DNA from: Chitinophagales bacterium
Lineage (GTDB): Bacteria; Bacteroidota; Bacteroidia; Chitinophagales; JADJOU01
Length of the DNA: 58,221 nt
NCBI GenBank assembly: GCA_016787225.1
Contig: JAEUUY010000031.1
Coordinates: forward strand, 1 to 58,221
Direction: 5' to 3'
Shown one piece after another: positions 10,630 to 18,930 of the stretch. Every line of letters starts with the position of its first letter. Position 1 is the stretch's first letter. Position numbers and translations under genes: made by a program. Under the pieces are notes generated by a model. That model did not search any database. It was not told the origin of the DNA and worked only from the letters and a program-made list of their open reading frames with translations.

Positions 10630-11633
10630 ATTGCTTGAAATTTATTAACTTCATGCAGTCTTTTCTCTTTTGCATCATGTTTTAAAAGCGAATACTGAAA
10701 CGAATTTCTTACAAGTTCTAGAATGTCATCGTGCGTTAAATCAAGTGCGTCAACCATAGCATCATAATTCGCTACGAGTTGCCCACCGAAATAGGCGGGA
10801 TCATCAGAGTTGACAGTTACTTTCAGTCCTAAATCCATCATTCGTTTTAAAGGATGTTGATTCAAATCTTTGACTACTTGCAAAGCCTTATTAGACAGAG
10901 GACAAACAGTTAAAGCTAGATTTCTTTGAATAATTTCCTTTACTAAATCCTCATCTTCCAGACAACGATTTCCATGATCTATTCGCGTTATTTTTAAGAT
11001 ATCGATTGCTTCCCAGATATATTCTGGCGGTCCTTCCTCACCAGCATGTGCCAGTGGGATATAGCCTTCTGCTAACGAGGCTTCAAATACTCTTTGAAAT
11101 TTACTCGGTGGATGACCCATTTCAGAAGAATCTAATCCTACTGCTTTGATGTGATGCTTGAATGGTTTAGACATTTCCAAGATTTCAAATGCAGACTCTT
11201 CCGATAAATGCCGCAGATAAGACATGATAAGAAAAGAAGAAATTCCAAATTCTTTCTCCGCTTGCTGACATGCTTTGGATATACCCTTTATCACCGTTTC
11301 AAATGAAATACCTCTATCTTTATGACTTTGCGGGTCAAACATAATTTCGGTATGTACAATATTCTGCTCCTTACATTTCAGCATATACGCCCAAGTAAGG
11401 TCAAAGAAATCCTGTTCTTGTATGAGAACTTGTGTCCCTTTATAATATATATCTAGAAAATCTTGAAGGCAATCAAACTGATAAGCATTTCGCAGTTCAT
11501 CGACTGACTGATAAGGAATAGAAATTTGATTGCGCTGCGCTAATTCAAAGAATAACTCAGGTTCGAGCGTACCTTCGATATGCAAATGCAGTTCTGCTTT
11601 AGGGATTTTACGAATAAATTCTTTGATATCCAT
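10626..11633 (-). CDS. add: Adenosine deaminase
   Basis: Zinc enzyme of the amidohydrolase fold that converts adenosine or deoxyadenosine to inosine in purine salvage. The 335-aa protein has the metal ligands HLHIEG (His16, His18), HAGEEGPPEYI, HGNRC and the signature TVNSDDPAYF near the C-terminus. All the expected ligands and the catalytic Glu are present. Substrate choice between adenosine and related aminopurines is inferred from overall similarity. It is the first gene of a two-gene unit with mnmE. Confidence 0.92.
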   Translation of the reverse strand: MDIKEFIRKIPKAELHLHIEGTLEPELFFELAQRNQISIPYQSVDELRNAYQFDCLQDFLDIYYKGTQVLIQEQDFFDLTWAYMLKCKEQNIVHTEIMFDPQSHKDRGISFETVIKGISKACQQAEKEFGISSFLIMSYLRHLSEESAFEILEMSKPFKHHIKAVGLDSSEMGHPPSKFQRVFEASLAEGYIPLAHAGEEGPPEYIWEAIDILKITRIDHGNRCLEDEDLVKEIIQRNLALTVCPLSNKALQVVKDLNQHPLKRMMDLGLKVTVNSDDPAYFGGQLVANYDAMVDALDLTHDDILELVRNSFQYSLLKHDAKEKRLHEVNKFQAI

Positions 11634-11690
11634 GTTGAGAAATATCGGCTAAGATATTCATTCATATCTAGAACCAATAAAAAATTCATA

Positions 11691-12200
11691 TCATGACTTT
11701 TTAAAGCCTATTCTAGTTCTATCTTTGATATCCTCTGCTTGCTTATCCTTATTGAGCAGATAGTTCAGTGCATCGAATACATCCTTAAATTTTTTATTAT
11801 AGGTCAACTCAAGTTCCTTTAACTTGTCAGATAATTCATTATGTGATAAAGTTAATTTTCTCATATAAACAAAGGCTCTAACTATAAATATATTCACTTC
11901 TATAGCTTTAGGACTTTGCAAAACTGATGCTAGCATCGCTACACCTTGCTCAGTGAATAAATAGGGTGTGTATCTGATTCCACCATGTAAACTTGAGGTG
12001 CCAAATTGGCACCTCAAGTATGACCATTCTTCTTCGGTTAACTCTATTAAAAAGTCTGATGGAAATCTCTCTCTATTTCTATTGACAGCGCGTTTGAGAT
12101 ATTTAGTCTCAATTCCATATAATTCAGCTAGGTCATAGTCTATCATAACTTTAAAACCTTTGAATTCAATTATTTTCGATTTGATTAACTCTAATTCCAT
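11691..12200 (-). CDS. ORF6N domain protein
   Basis: Putative DNA-binding protein of about 169 aa. The ORF6N domain is visible in the first two thirds: MIDYDLAELYGIETKYLKRA, then FLIELTEEEW and YTPYLFTEQGVAMLASVL. The C-terminal part is helical and charged (SDKLKELELTYNKKFKDVFD). The open frame extends upstream to 12293, but that part is the terminator hairpin of ssb, so the ATG at 12200 (MELELIKSKI) is the more likely start. ORF6N proteins are common in phages and as stand-alone genes in Bacteroidota; no phage genes are nearby. The role is unknown. Confidence 0.8.
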   Translation of the reverse strand: MELELIKSKIIEFKGFKVMIDYDLAELYGIETKYLKRAVNRNRERFPSDFLIELTEEEWSYLRCQFGTSSLHGGIRYTPYLFTEQGVAMLASVLQSPKAIEVNIFIVRAFVYMRKLTLSHNELSDKLKELELTYNKKFKDVFDALNYLLNKDKQAEDIKDRTRIGFKKS

Positions 12201-12212
12201 TTCTTCATATTT

Positions 12213-12275
12213 AAAAAAAAGCCACCAAAACCCTCCAGCACAAACCAATCTTTGCGCCTTCGGGACTTGGTGGCT
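12213..12275 (-). terminator. Terminator after ssb
   Basis: On the minus strand AGCCACCAA (12275-12267) pairs with TTGGTGGCT (12228-12220), followed at once by a run of eight T. The loop is long (about 38 bases) and can fold further. It sits 18 bp after the ssb stop and ahead of the ORF6N start. Confidence 0.8.
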
Positions 12276-12293
12276 AAAACTAAAAAAAATCAA

Positions 12294-12635
12294 TTATGCA
12301 GACTCTTTGCTGCTAAATAAGTTGAATTCGTTCACTACGATTTCGGTGACATATTTTTTCACGCCATCTTTTTCATAGCTGCGGCTCACAAGTTTACCTT
12401 CTATAGCTATTTCACTTCCTTTTTTAAGGAGTTTCTCTGCATTCTCAGCGGTTTTACCGAAGAAAACGAGATTATGCCAGTAGGTCTCCGTTACTTTTTC
12501 TTTTTTATCATTGTAATAGTAATCAGAAGTAGCGATAGATACGCGGGCTATCTTGATGCCCTTTTCTGTGTTTACGATAGTAGGTACTGCGCCTAAATTA
12601 CCAATTAGTCTTACGGAATTTTTAATTGTGCTCAT
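12294..12635 (-). CDS. ssb: Single-stranded DNA-binding protein, short form
   Basis: OB-fold protein that coats single-stranded DNA. The 113 aa begin MSTIKNSVRLIGNLGAVP and include ETYWHNLVFFGKTAENAEKL and IAIEGKLVSRSYEKDG, the typical SSB core. It ends FNLFSSKESA without the disordered linker and acidic DDDIPF-like tail through which main SSBs recruit partners. It may therefore be an accessory SSB (for repair or uptake) rather than the replication SSB; this is inference. The gene ends in a clear terminator. Confidence 0.88.
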   Translation of the reverse strand: MSTIKNSVRLIGNLGAVPTIVNTEKGIKIARVSIATSDYYYNDKKEKVTETYWHNLVFFGKTAENAEKLLKKGSEIAIEGKLVSRSYEKDGVKKYVTEIVVNEFNLFSSKESA

Positions 12636-12775
12636 GTGTGAAGTAATTTAAATTGTTTAAAAATTAAAGTTTAAAATTGAATTTGTTTATGTCGAATTGC
12701 AATTGACAGTGCAAAGATGGGGGTATGGGGTAATGGATAACAAGAGTCTAAGTATTTGTAGTCGAATAAAACCAT

Positions 12776-12804
12776 TTGCAAATGATTAAAAACGATTATA
12801 TTTG
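12776..12804 (+). promoter_or_regulatory. Promoter of the PhnA-like gene
   Basis: TTG (12776-12778), an 18-base spacer and TATATTTG (12797-12804) match the Bacteroidota consensus. The start codon follows 36 bases later. Confidence 0.6.
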
Positions 12805-12840
12805 TTGAAAATTAATTGTTTATAAAAAAACTATCTTAGC

Positions 12841-13170
12841 ATGAATTGTCCAAATTGTAAATCTCCAGACACCTATCCCATCGATAATTTATGGAATTGT
12901 ACTGCTTGTTTTCACGAATGGGACCCAAAAGAGGAAGTTGCAGCCAGTGATGAATTAATCGTCAAAGACTCCAATGGCAATTTACTTCAAAATGGGGATA
13001 GCGTGATTGTCATTAAGGATTTACCAGTAAAAGGTTCTCCTAAACCTGTCAAAGCGGGCACTAAAGTCAAGAATATCAGACTCACAGATGGAGATCATAA
13101 TATAGACTGCAAAATAGAAGGATTCGGTGCTATGGGTTTGAAATCAGAATTTGTAAAAAAAGCTAATTAA
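12841..13170 (+). CDS. PhnA/YjdM family zinc-ribbon protein
   Basis: Small protein of 109 aa. An N-terminal zinc ribbon (CPNCKSPD...[10 protein letters not shown], four Cys) is followed by the PhnA domain with [32 protein letters not shown] and [20 protein letters not shown]. The family name comes from the phosphonate operon, but these proteins are not the phosphonoacetate hydrolase and their biochemical role is unsettled. Four bases separate the stop from the next small zinc-finger gene, so they are likely cotranscribed. Confidence 0.9.
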   Translation: MNCPNCKSPDTYPIDNLWNCTACFHEWDPKEEVAASDELIVKDSNGNLLQNGDSVIVIKDLPVKGSPKPVKAGTKVKNIRLTDGDHNIDCKIEGFGAMGLKSEFVKKAN

Positions 13171-13173
13171 ATC

Positions 13174-13524
13174 ATGGATAAACTATGTCAAAACTGCTCC
13201 AAACCTTTAAAAGGTCGTGCGGATAAAAAGTTTTGCGATGAGAATTGTCGAAACCAATACAACAATACCCTCAATAGCGATACCAATGCGGAGATGCGCC
13301 AAATTCAAAATATCCTAAGAAAAAATAGAAGAATATTGCAAGATGTATTGGGAGAGCATGATAAGCTCAAAACCTCTTTGAAAAAACTTACGGATAAAGG
13401 TTTTCTACCTGACTATCTTACACACTTATATAATACCAAATCAGGCAGTCAATATCGATATAGCTTTGAATATGGAGTTATGCTATTAGAAGAGGGTATG
13501 GTATTGATCGTTAAGAAGGGATAG
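13174..13524 (+). CDS. Small zinc-finger protein of unknown function
   Basis: 116 aa. The N-terminal treble-clef-like ribbon has CQNCSKPLKG...KKFCDENCRNQYNN with four Cys in CxxC-CxxxC spacing. A helical segment follows (MRQIQNILRKNRRILQDVL) and the protein ends in a beta-rich tail (RYSFEYGVMLLEEGMVLIV). It resembles small zinc-ribbon proteins that are common and uncharacterised in Bacteroidota. The tight spacing to the PhnA-like gene suggests an operon. No function can be assigned. Confidence 0.8.
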   Translation: MDKLCQNCSKPLKGRADKKFCDENCRNQYNNTLNSDTNAEMRQIQNILRKNRRILQDVLGEHDKLKTSLKKLTDKGFLPDYLTHLYNTKSGSQYRYSFEYGVMLLEEGMVLIVKKG

Positions 13525-13635
13525 CGTTATAATCTAGAATTTATAAATATAAGTTAAAAACTGAAAAACCTAGTCTTATAGCTAACAATATAACTTCTTG
13601 TAAGATAGATAAATGTTCAATTCAATGATCACTTT

Positions 13636-13797
13636 AACCCAAATTCCGCATTAGAAAATGCAGAATCGATTAAGAATTTGTATTTCAATATTTTGCAATC
13701 CCGTACGTACGGGATTGAAACAAATTCTAAATCGGGATAAACCCAACTAAATCATATAGTTCGCCACGCAGTGGCTTCTAATGATTAATTTGGGTTT
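13636..13797 (+). mobile_element. MITE-like element, complete copy with terminal inverted repeats
   Basis: A 162-bp element bounded by AACCCAAATT (13636-13645) and AATTTGGGTTT (13787-13797). Inside are hairpins GCATT-N5-AATGC, a palindrome GAATTTGT..TTTCAAT..CCCGTACGTACGGG..ATTGAAA..ACAAATTC and GCCAC-GCA-GTGGC. Two further copies lie at 103-250 (inverted) and 57958-58130. It has no coding capacity, so any movement would need a transposase in trans. It lies in the 360-bp gap before cca, which otherwise shows nothing. Confidence 0.75.
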
Positions 13798-13885
13798 AAC
13801 TTTGCAAATTTTTCAATCTCTGTATTTCAATTTAGAATAAATAATAGTTCCCGATTTTATCTTAAGAATTAGTTTTGTCCATGAA

Positions 13886-15295
13886 ATGTTAACCCAACTC
13901 AATCAAATATTCTTCAAAACCTGTTCAAAAGTCTCTATCGAAACTTCTACACCATGTTATGCCGTTGGCGGCTGGGTCAGGGATTTATATCTCGAAAGAG
14001 AATGTAAAGATATCGATGTCGTAGTGGTTGGGAATGGAATAGATTTCGCTAAAAAAGTAGCGGAGAAACTAAATCCAAAATTAAAAGTAAATTATTTCTC
14101 AAACTTCGGAACAGCTCAATTTAACTATCAGGGGATAGATTATGAGTTCGTAGGTGCGAGAAAAGAGTCTTATCAGCGAGATTCACGCAAACCTATTGTA
14201 GAAGATGGCACTGTCGAAGATGATATATCCCGTCGGGATTTTACGATAAATTCTATGGCTATTTCGCTTTGTGAAAATAACTATGGTGAATTGTTAGACA
14301 TTTACAATGGTCAACATGATCTTGAAACTAAGATTCTAAAAACTCCTCTAGATCCTGATATTACCTTTTCAGACGATCCACTGCGCATGCTTCGCGCGAT
14401 TCGCTTCGCATCACAACTCAATTTCACAATTGAAAAAGAATCTTTAGAAGCCATTACCAAAAATGCTTCTCGCATGGACATCATTTCCAAAGAGAGAATT
14501 CATACAGAGTTGAATAAAATATTACTAAGTCCAAAACCCTCTATAGGATTGGAATTATTGTTTCAAACAGGATTATTGGATTATGTTTTACCAGAGCTTA
14601 AATTGCTGCATGGAGTGGAATTATATAAAGGCAAAGGCCATAAGGATAATTTCTATCATACCCTTCAAGTGGTCGATAATGTAGCTCAAAAGTCTGATAA
14701 CTTATGGCTTAGATGGTCTGCTCTATTGCATGATATTGCCAAACCTCAAACGAAATCCTATAGTGAAGAAAACGGCTGGTCATTTCATGGGCATGAAGTT
14801 TTAGGAACTAAAATGGCTGTCAATATATTTAAAACCTTGAAACTGCCATTAGATCAACCTTTACAATACGTCCGCAAAATGATTTTTCTTCACCTTCGTC
14901 CTATTGCCCTAACGAAAGAAGAAATTACAGACTCTGCCGTTAGGCGTTTATTGTTCGAAGCTGGAGATGATATCGAAGATTTACTTCTCCTCTGCCAGTC
15001 GGATATTACGAGTAAAAATGAAGCCAAGGTAGCACGTTATTTAGAAAATCTTGAGAAGCTCAAACTTAAAATCAAAGAAGTAGAAGAACGCGATCATATC
15101 AAAAATTTTCAGCCTCCTATAACTGGAGAAATTATTATGGAGACTTATGATTTAAAGCCGTCAAGAGTCATAGGTGATATCAAGAATCATATCAAAGAGG
15201 CTATTCTAGATGGGGTCATACGAAATAATTATGAAGAAGCTTATGCTTTAATGCAAGAGATTGCACCAAATTATATATCGAATGACCAAGCCTAG
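13886..15295 (+). CDS. cca: CCA tRNA nucleotidyltransferase with HD domain
   Basis: Adds or repairs the 3' CCA end of tRNAs. The 469-aa protein has the nucleotidyltransferase head (YAVGGWVRDLYLERE, then KDIDVVVVG with the two catalytic Asp) and the motif RRDFTINSMAI. RNA-binding helices follow (DDPLRMLRAIRFASQL), then an HD domain (LLHDIAKP, His282/Asp283) that in related enzymes has phosphatase or phosphodiesterase activity. The architecture fits the bacterial HD-containing class. Its end overlaps the start of miaA by 14 bp, joining two tRNA-maturation genes. Confidence 0.93.
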   Translation: MLTQLNQIFFKTCSKVSIETSTPCYAVGGWVRDLYLERECKDIDVVVVGNGIDFAKKVAEKLNPKLKVNYFSNFGTAQFNYQGIDYEFVGARKESYQRDSRKPIVEDGTVEDDISRRDFTINSMAISLCENNYGELLDIYNGQHDLETKILKTPLDPDITFSDDPLRMLRAIRFASQLNFTIEKESLEAITKNASRMDIISKERIHTELNKILLSPKPSIGLELLFQTGLLDYVLPELKLLHGVELYKGKGHKDNFYHTLQVVDNVAQKSDNLWLRWSALLHDIAKPQTKSYSEENGWSFHGHEVLGTKMAVNIFKTLKLPLDQPLQYVRKMIFLHLRPIALTKEEITDSAVRRLLFEAGDDIEDLLLLCQSDITSKNEAKVARYLENLEKLKLKIKEVEERDHIKNFQPPITGEIIMETYDLKPSRVIGDIKNHIKEAILDGVIRNNYEEAYALMQEIAPNYISNDQA

Positions 15296-16193
15296 GTTTA
15301 TAGCCATTTCTGGACCTACAGCTTCTGGTAAAACTGCACTTGCGATTGCTCTAGCCAAGAAATTGAATGCCGAAATCATTTCTTTTGATTCTAGACAGAT
15401 ATATCAGGAACTCAAAATAGGGGTTGCAAGACCTAGTGAAGAAGAATTAGCGGAAGTGAAGCATCATCTTATCGGCCATAAATCTATTCACGATAAATAC
15501 ACAGCGCAGGATTTTGTGAAAGAAGTTGAAAGTATAAAGTCGAAAGTTAAAAGTCAAAATCCCTTCATACTCGTCGGGGGTACAGGATTTTTTCTTTATG
15601 CATTAGAGAAAGGATTAGATGAACTGCCCGATATATCAGAAGGCACGAGAACAAAATTGCAACAAGAATTTGATCGATACGGTTTAGTTTATATGCAAGA
15701 ACGAGTGAAGGAAATTGATCCTGTTTCTTATTCTCAAATGGAAACAACCAATCCTCGGAGACTCCAGCGTATAGTAGAGATATGGGAAGAGACAGGTTGT
15801 GTCTTTAGTGAATTGATTGCAAATTCAAGTAATAATTCTTTTCCAGAGTTAGAAATAAAAAATATAGTATTAGATATTCCCAGAGATTTATTGTACGAAA
15901 GAATCAATCATCGAGTGGACTTAATGCTAGGGCAAGGATTGGTTGATGAAGTAAAAAATCTTCAAGAATTTAAACAACTCAATGCCCTACAAACCGTCGG
16001 ATATAAAGAACTTTTTGACTATTTAGACGGAAGTGTGACACTGGATTATGCCATTGATAAAATAAAACAACATAGCAGAAACTATGCGAAAAGACAAATT
16101 ACATGGAATAGAAAATATAAGAAAGATGCATTATGGGTCAATCCATTGTATGAAAATTGTGTAATGAAAATACTAGAATATGTCACTCATTGA
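15282..16193 (+). CDS. miaA: tRNA dimethylallyltransferase MiaA
   Basis: Transfers dimethylallyl from DMAPP to A37 of tRNAs reading UNN codons. From the ATG at 15282 the protein has 303 aa; an earlier ATG at 15261 would add seven residues without homology. The P-loop GPTASGKT and the DSRQIYQELKIGVARPS motif are near the N-terminus, with VGGTGFFLYAL and LQTVGYKELFDYLDG further on and RQITWNRK near the end. The stretch at about 15525-15565 encodes EVESIKSKVKSQN from an AAAGT-rich repeat that also occurs between genes at 30165-30285. The end overlaps the MFS gene by 14 bp. Confidence 0.95.
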   Translation: MTKPRFIAISGPTASGKTALAIALAKKLNAEIISFDSRQIYQELKIGVARPSEEELAEVKHHLIGHKSIHDKYTAQDFVKEVESIKSKVKSQNPFILVGGTGFFLYALEKGLDELPDISEGTRTKLQQEFDRYGLVYMQERVKEIDPVSYSQMETTNPRRLQRIVEIWEETGCVFSELIANSSNNSFPELEIKNIVLDIPRDLLYERINHRVDLMLGQGLVDEVKNLQEFKQLNALQTVGYKELFDYLDGSVTLDYAIDKIKQHSRNYAKRQITWNRKYKKDALWVNPLYENCVMKILEYVTH

Positions 16194-17409
16194 TCAATAT
16201 AGAAAGTTAGAAAGACCAATCTATTATCTTATCATTGCAGAATTTCTTTTGCAGTGTATCAATGCTACATTTCTTGTTTTAGTCAATTACTATTTAATTA
16301 AATTAGGTTATAAAGATTATGAAATAGCCAAATTTGTCTCCTATCGCTATATTTCAGTACTCATACTGGGTGTGCCTTTTGGATTGTTATACAAGCGTAT
16401 TCATCTATTGCCAATGATTAAGATTGGAGCTTTGTTGTTTGTAGCAAATGCCATAGTTATCATCATTATTGCTCCCCTACACTCTAATCTGGCTATGACT
16501 ATATTGATGTTTCTATTTGGTGTTTTTCTTTTGATGTCTCATGTCGTTTCTTTGCCATTTCTGCTAAAGATAACAAGTAAAGATAACTTAAGTATATCAT
16601 TATCGCTATTCTTTCAAACCTGGGGTGCATCCGTTATGACCGTAGGAATAGTTTCTTTTATATACAATAAATTATTGACGAATTATAATTCAGAGAAAAC
16701 CATCATTCTTACCATATTTGCCTTAGCTAGCATCGCCGTGGTACTCCTTTTCAAAATTCCAAAAAACATAGAAGTCAAGGCTCAGGAAATGGAAGAAATG
16801 ACAGATACCAAGCCGAGTGAAGGTGATACAAGAAATATATTCTATCTGCTCTTACCTACGTTGATAATTGCTATTGGCGCAGGTTTTAGCATTCCTTTTT
16901 TCAATCTTTTCTTTTTCTATACCTATCAGATGGATTCAGATAGTTACTCCATTGTACTAGGACTTTCTCATCTTATTGTTATTATATTTATGATGTTTAC
17001 TCCATGGATACAATCTAAACTCGGCTATCAGAAAGGCATAGTAGGCATTCAATCCTTAGGTATTCTCTGCTTAATCGTTATGGTTTGGGCAAAAGAATTT
17101 TTCCCGATATCTATAGCTTATATTTTGTCAGTAACTTTTTTTATACTTCGCCAACCATTGATGAATAGTGCGCAACCTATCATCACTAATTATAAAATGA
17201 ATGTGATTGGTAAAAAAAATCAAGCCTTGATAGGTAGCATTGAAGCTACTATTTGGTCTGGGTCATTTTGGTTTAGTTCTATCATATTTGCTGAACTTAG
17301 AAAAATAGACTTAAGCTATGCCACCATTTTTAATATCACCATAATTCTTTACATAATCGGTGCCATGAGCTGGTTTTTTATAATAAGAAAGTTAGGGAAC
17401 AATAAGTAA
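16180..17409 (+). CDS. MFS transporter
   Basis: Integral membrane protein of 409 aa with about 12 hydrophobic segments split into two halves by a polar loop near residues 205-220 (EEMTDTKPSEGDTRN). It begins YYLIIAEFLLQCINATFLVL and has an MFS-like loop FGLLYKRIHLLP between segments 2 and 3. The general fold is clear; the substrate is not. Its 14-bp overlap with miaA implies cotranscription with cca-miaA, but a functional link to tRNA maturation is not evident. Confidence 0.8.
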   Translation: MSLIDQYRKLERPIYYLIIAEFLLQCINATFLVLVNYYLIKLGYKDYEIAKFVSYRYISVLILGVPFGLLYKRIHLLPMIKIGALLFVANAIVIIIIAPLHSNLAMTILMFLFGVFLLMSHVVSLPFLLKITSKDNLSISLSLFFQTWGASVMTVGIVSFIYNKLLTNYNSEKTIILTIFALASIAVVLLFKIPKNIEVKAQEMEEMTDTKPSEGDTRNIFYLLLPTLIIAIGAGFSIPFFNLFFFYTYQMDSDSYSIVLGLSHLIVIIFMMFTPWIQSKLGYQKGIVGIQSLGILCLIVMVWAKEFFPISIAYILSVTFFILRQPLMNSAQPIITNYKMNVIGKKNQALIGSIEATIWSGSFWFSSIIFAELRKIDLSYATIFNITIILYIIGAMSWFFIIRKLGNNK

Positions 17410-17421
17410 TAATTATGCTTC

Positions 17422-17811
17422 CTAGTTAAGAATTATAATGCCAGCAAAGATGAAAAAAATCAATGAAAAAGCAATGATAAAGGAGGTAACAAAAAACAGC
17501 TTTAAAAGCCTTATCCCTTTTATTAAACGATTTTGTTCACTCAAATGAATAGAATAAGAAAGGTAATTAGAACTTATCCATAGCAAAATTGAAGGAATTA
17601 TCATTGATAATGCTACAATAAATGCAACTTAAGCACCTCCACCTTCACTTGAATCTATGTTAATATTCTTAATGTAAAAAAGATAAAACCAAATAGAAAA
17701 AAGAGCTATGATTGACAAAATACCTAATACAGATAAAAATTTCAACCACTTTGCAATAGATAAAATTGCTAATTCTGTTTCTTCATCAATCTATAACTCG
17801 AACTCAGACAT
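17422..17811 (-). pseudogene. Broken DUF5362-like membrane protein with two in-frame stops
   Basis: The minus-strand frame from the ATG at 17811 reads MSEFEL-stop-IDEETELAILSIAKWLKFLS and continues to a second stop (codon 61), then reads on to 17422 with no frame change. The two stops are TAG at 17791-17793 (codon 7) and TAA at 17629-17631. The protein without stops would be about 129 aa and matches the size and layout of the paralogues at 17818-18246 (MSNFDLQINEK, with Gln at codon 7) and 18465-18854. The unbroken frame on both sides of each stop shows recent decay. The tail alone (17422-17604) could be read as a 60-aa ORF but lacks the N-terminal half. Confidence 0.8.
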
Positions 17812-17817
17812 AAACTT

Positions 17818-18246
17818 TTATCCTAGCCCTGAAACCATAGCCATAACCATAACACCTATTATTATAACAATGTAAAGAACTAATATACCTACTACCATAT
17901 AACCTGTAAATTTAAACAGTTTAGACAAGTTACTTACCCCTAAATCAAAATTAGTTTGAGTGGAATTTTGTATCGCTTCTTTTAAATTCTTGGACATTCT
18001 ATACATAAATGTTACAGGAAAAAAATAAAAAGCAGCAATTAAAAAATAAAAGACACTTAGCGCACTCGTGGGAAATCCAGGTATACCAGAAGAAACATTA
18101 CTACCTGCTACGATTAAGATGAAACCAGCTAGAACCATAAAACCCATACCCACATAACCAATTATTGCTAAGAATTTGGCCCATTTGGCTGCAATTAATA
18201 GATCTTGTTTATTTTTCTCATTAATTTGTAAATCAAAATTTGACAT
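17818..18246 (-). CDS. DUF5362-like small membrane protein
   Basis: 142 aa with a short cytoplasmic N-terminus (MSNFDLQINEKNKQDLLIAA) and four predicted membrane segments: WAKFLAIIGYVGMGFMVLAG, a glycine-rich loop, SVFYFLIAAFYFFPVTFMYR and a C-terminal hydrophobic stretch LVLYIVIIIGVMVMAM. A conserved cytoplasmic motif MSKNLKEAIQ sits between segments 3 and 4. The protein resembles the DUF5362 family of Bacteroidota, whose function is unknown. It lies six bases upstream of the decayed paralogue and 218 bp from another copy, so the cluster arose by tandem duplication. Confidence 0.78.
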   Translation of the reverse strand: MSNFDLQINEKNKQDLLIAAKWAKFLAIIGYVGMGFMVLAGFILIVAGSNVSSGIPGFPTSALSVFYFLIAAFYFFPVTFMYRMSKNLKEAIQNSTQTNFDLGVSNLSKLFKFTGYMVVGILVLYIVIIIGVMVMAMVSGLG

Positions 18247-18464
18247 AGTTATAATATTATATATGTAAAATTAAGAAACTAATTGGTTTTAACTCAATTA
18301 AATTTGACACACCAAGAATAAAGCAATTCAAGAAACTTAAAAAAGCTGGAAATCAATCCAAAGAGAGCTTAAAATTCATATAATTTCTTTAAAAACATTG
18401 TCTTTATACATAGGCAAATTAAGCAACTTATTTGCTATCCATGCAAAAGAAACGATTAGCGCGT

Positions 18465-18854
18465 TTATATATTAGTGATAACCAAATAGCTAATAAAAAA
18501 GAATGCCAACAAACTCAATATGGAGTATTTAAAAAAACAAGCTAAATAAAATAGTCCACTATCTAAGCTAGATTGAAAAGTACTTTGTATAGCCTCTTTC
18601 AAATTTTTGGAAGCTTTAAAACTATAAACACAAGATGGAAGCATACATCCTACCAGAATGAGCATTAAAGTTGGTAACTCAATATCTGTATTTGTTCTTT
18701 TGCCATCTTCTCCTAAAAATATTATGAGCATAGCAAAAGTAAATATGATAAAAATCAAAAGTATTCCAAAATACATAGTAATTTTAGTCCATCTAATAAG
18801 CACTATTAGTTTTTCTTCGGTTTGCTCTGTAATAGTTAAATCAAACTCTGACAT
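18465..18854 (-). CDS. DUF5362-like small membrane protein, diverged paralogue
   Basis: 129 aa starting MSEFDLTITEQTEEKLIVLI, with hydrophobic segments MYFGILLIFIIFTFAMLIIF, LMLILVGCMLPSCVYSFKA and SILSLLAFFFISYLVITNI. The motif ASKNLKEAIQSTFQSSLDSG aligns with SKNLKEAIQNSTQTNFDLG of the neighbour. It is the third member of the tandem cluster. Function unknown. It is followed on the same strand by the two relatives and preceded by an RDD protein. Confidence 0.75.
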   Translation of the reverse strand: MSEFDLTITEQTEEKLIVLIRWTKITMYFGILLIFIIFTFAMLIIFLGEDGKRTNTDIELPTLMLILVGCMLPSCVYSFKASKNLKEAIQSTFQSSLDSGLFYLACFFKYSILSLLAFFFISYLVITNI

Positions 18855-18930
18855 AGAATTACTTAAAAATTAAAGACCGAATTTGTTTTTAATAATTTTC
18901 TAATCAACTTGAATATTATAATAATAAAAA

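Noticed and set aside
11691-12200. Prophage suggested by the ORF6N domain
   Set aside because: No capsid, terminase, portal, integrase or lysis gene is nearby.
12201-12293. N-terminal extension of the ORF6N protein
   Set aside because: The extension is encoded by the ssb terminator hairpin and shows no domain similarity; the ATG at 12200 precedes the conserved domain.
17629-17793. Genetic code change or stop-codon recoding in the DUF5362-like pseudogene
   Set aside because: Genes elsewhere in the window end with TAG and TAA normally and no selenocysteine or pyrrolysine context is visible.
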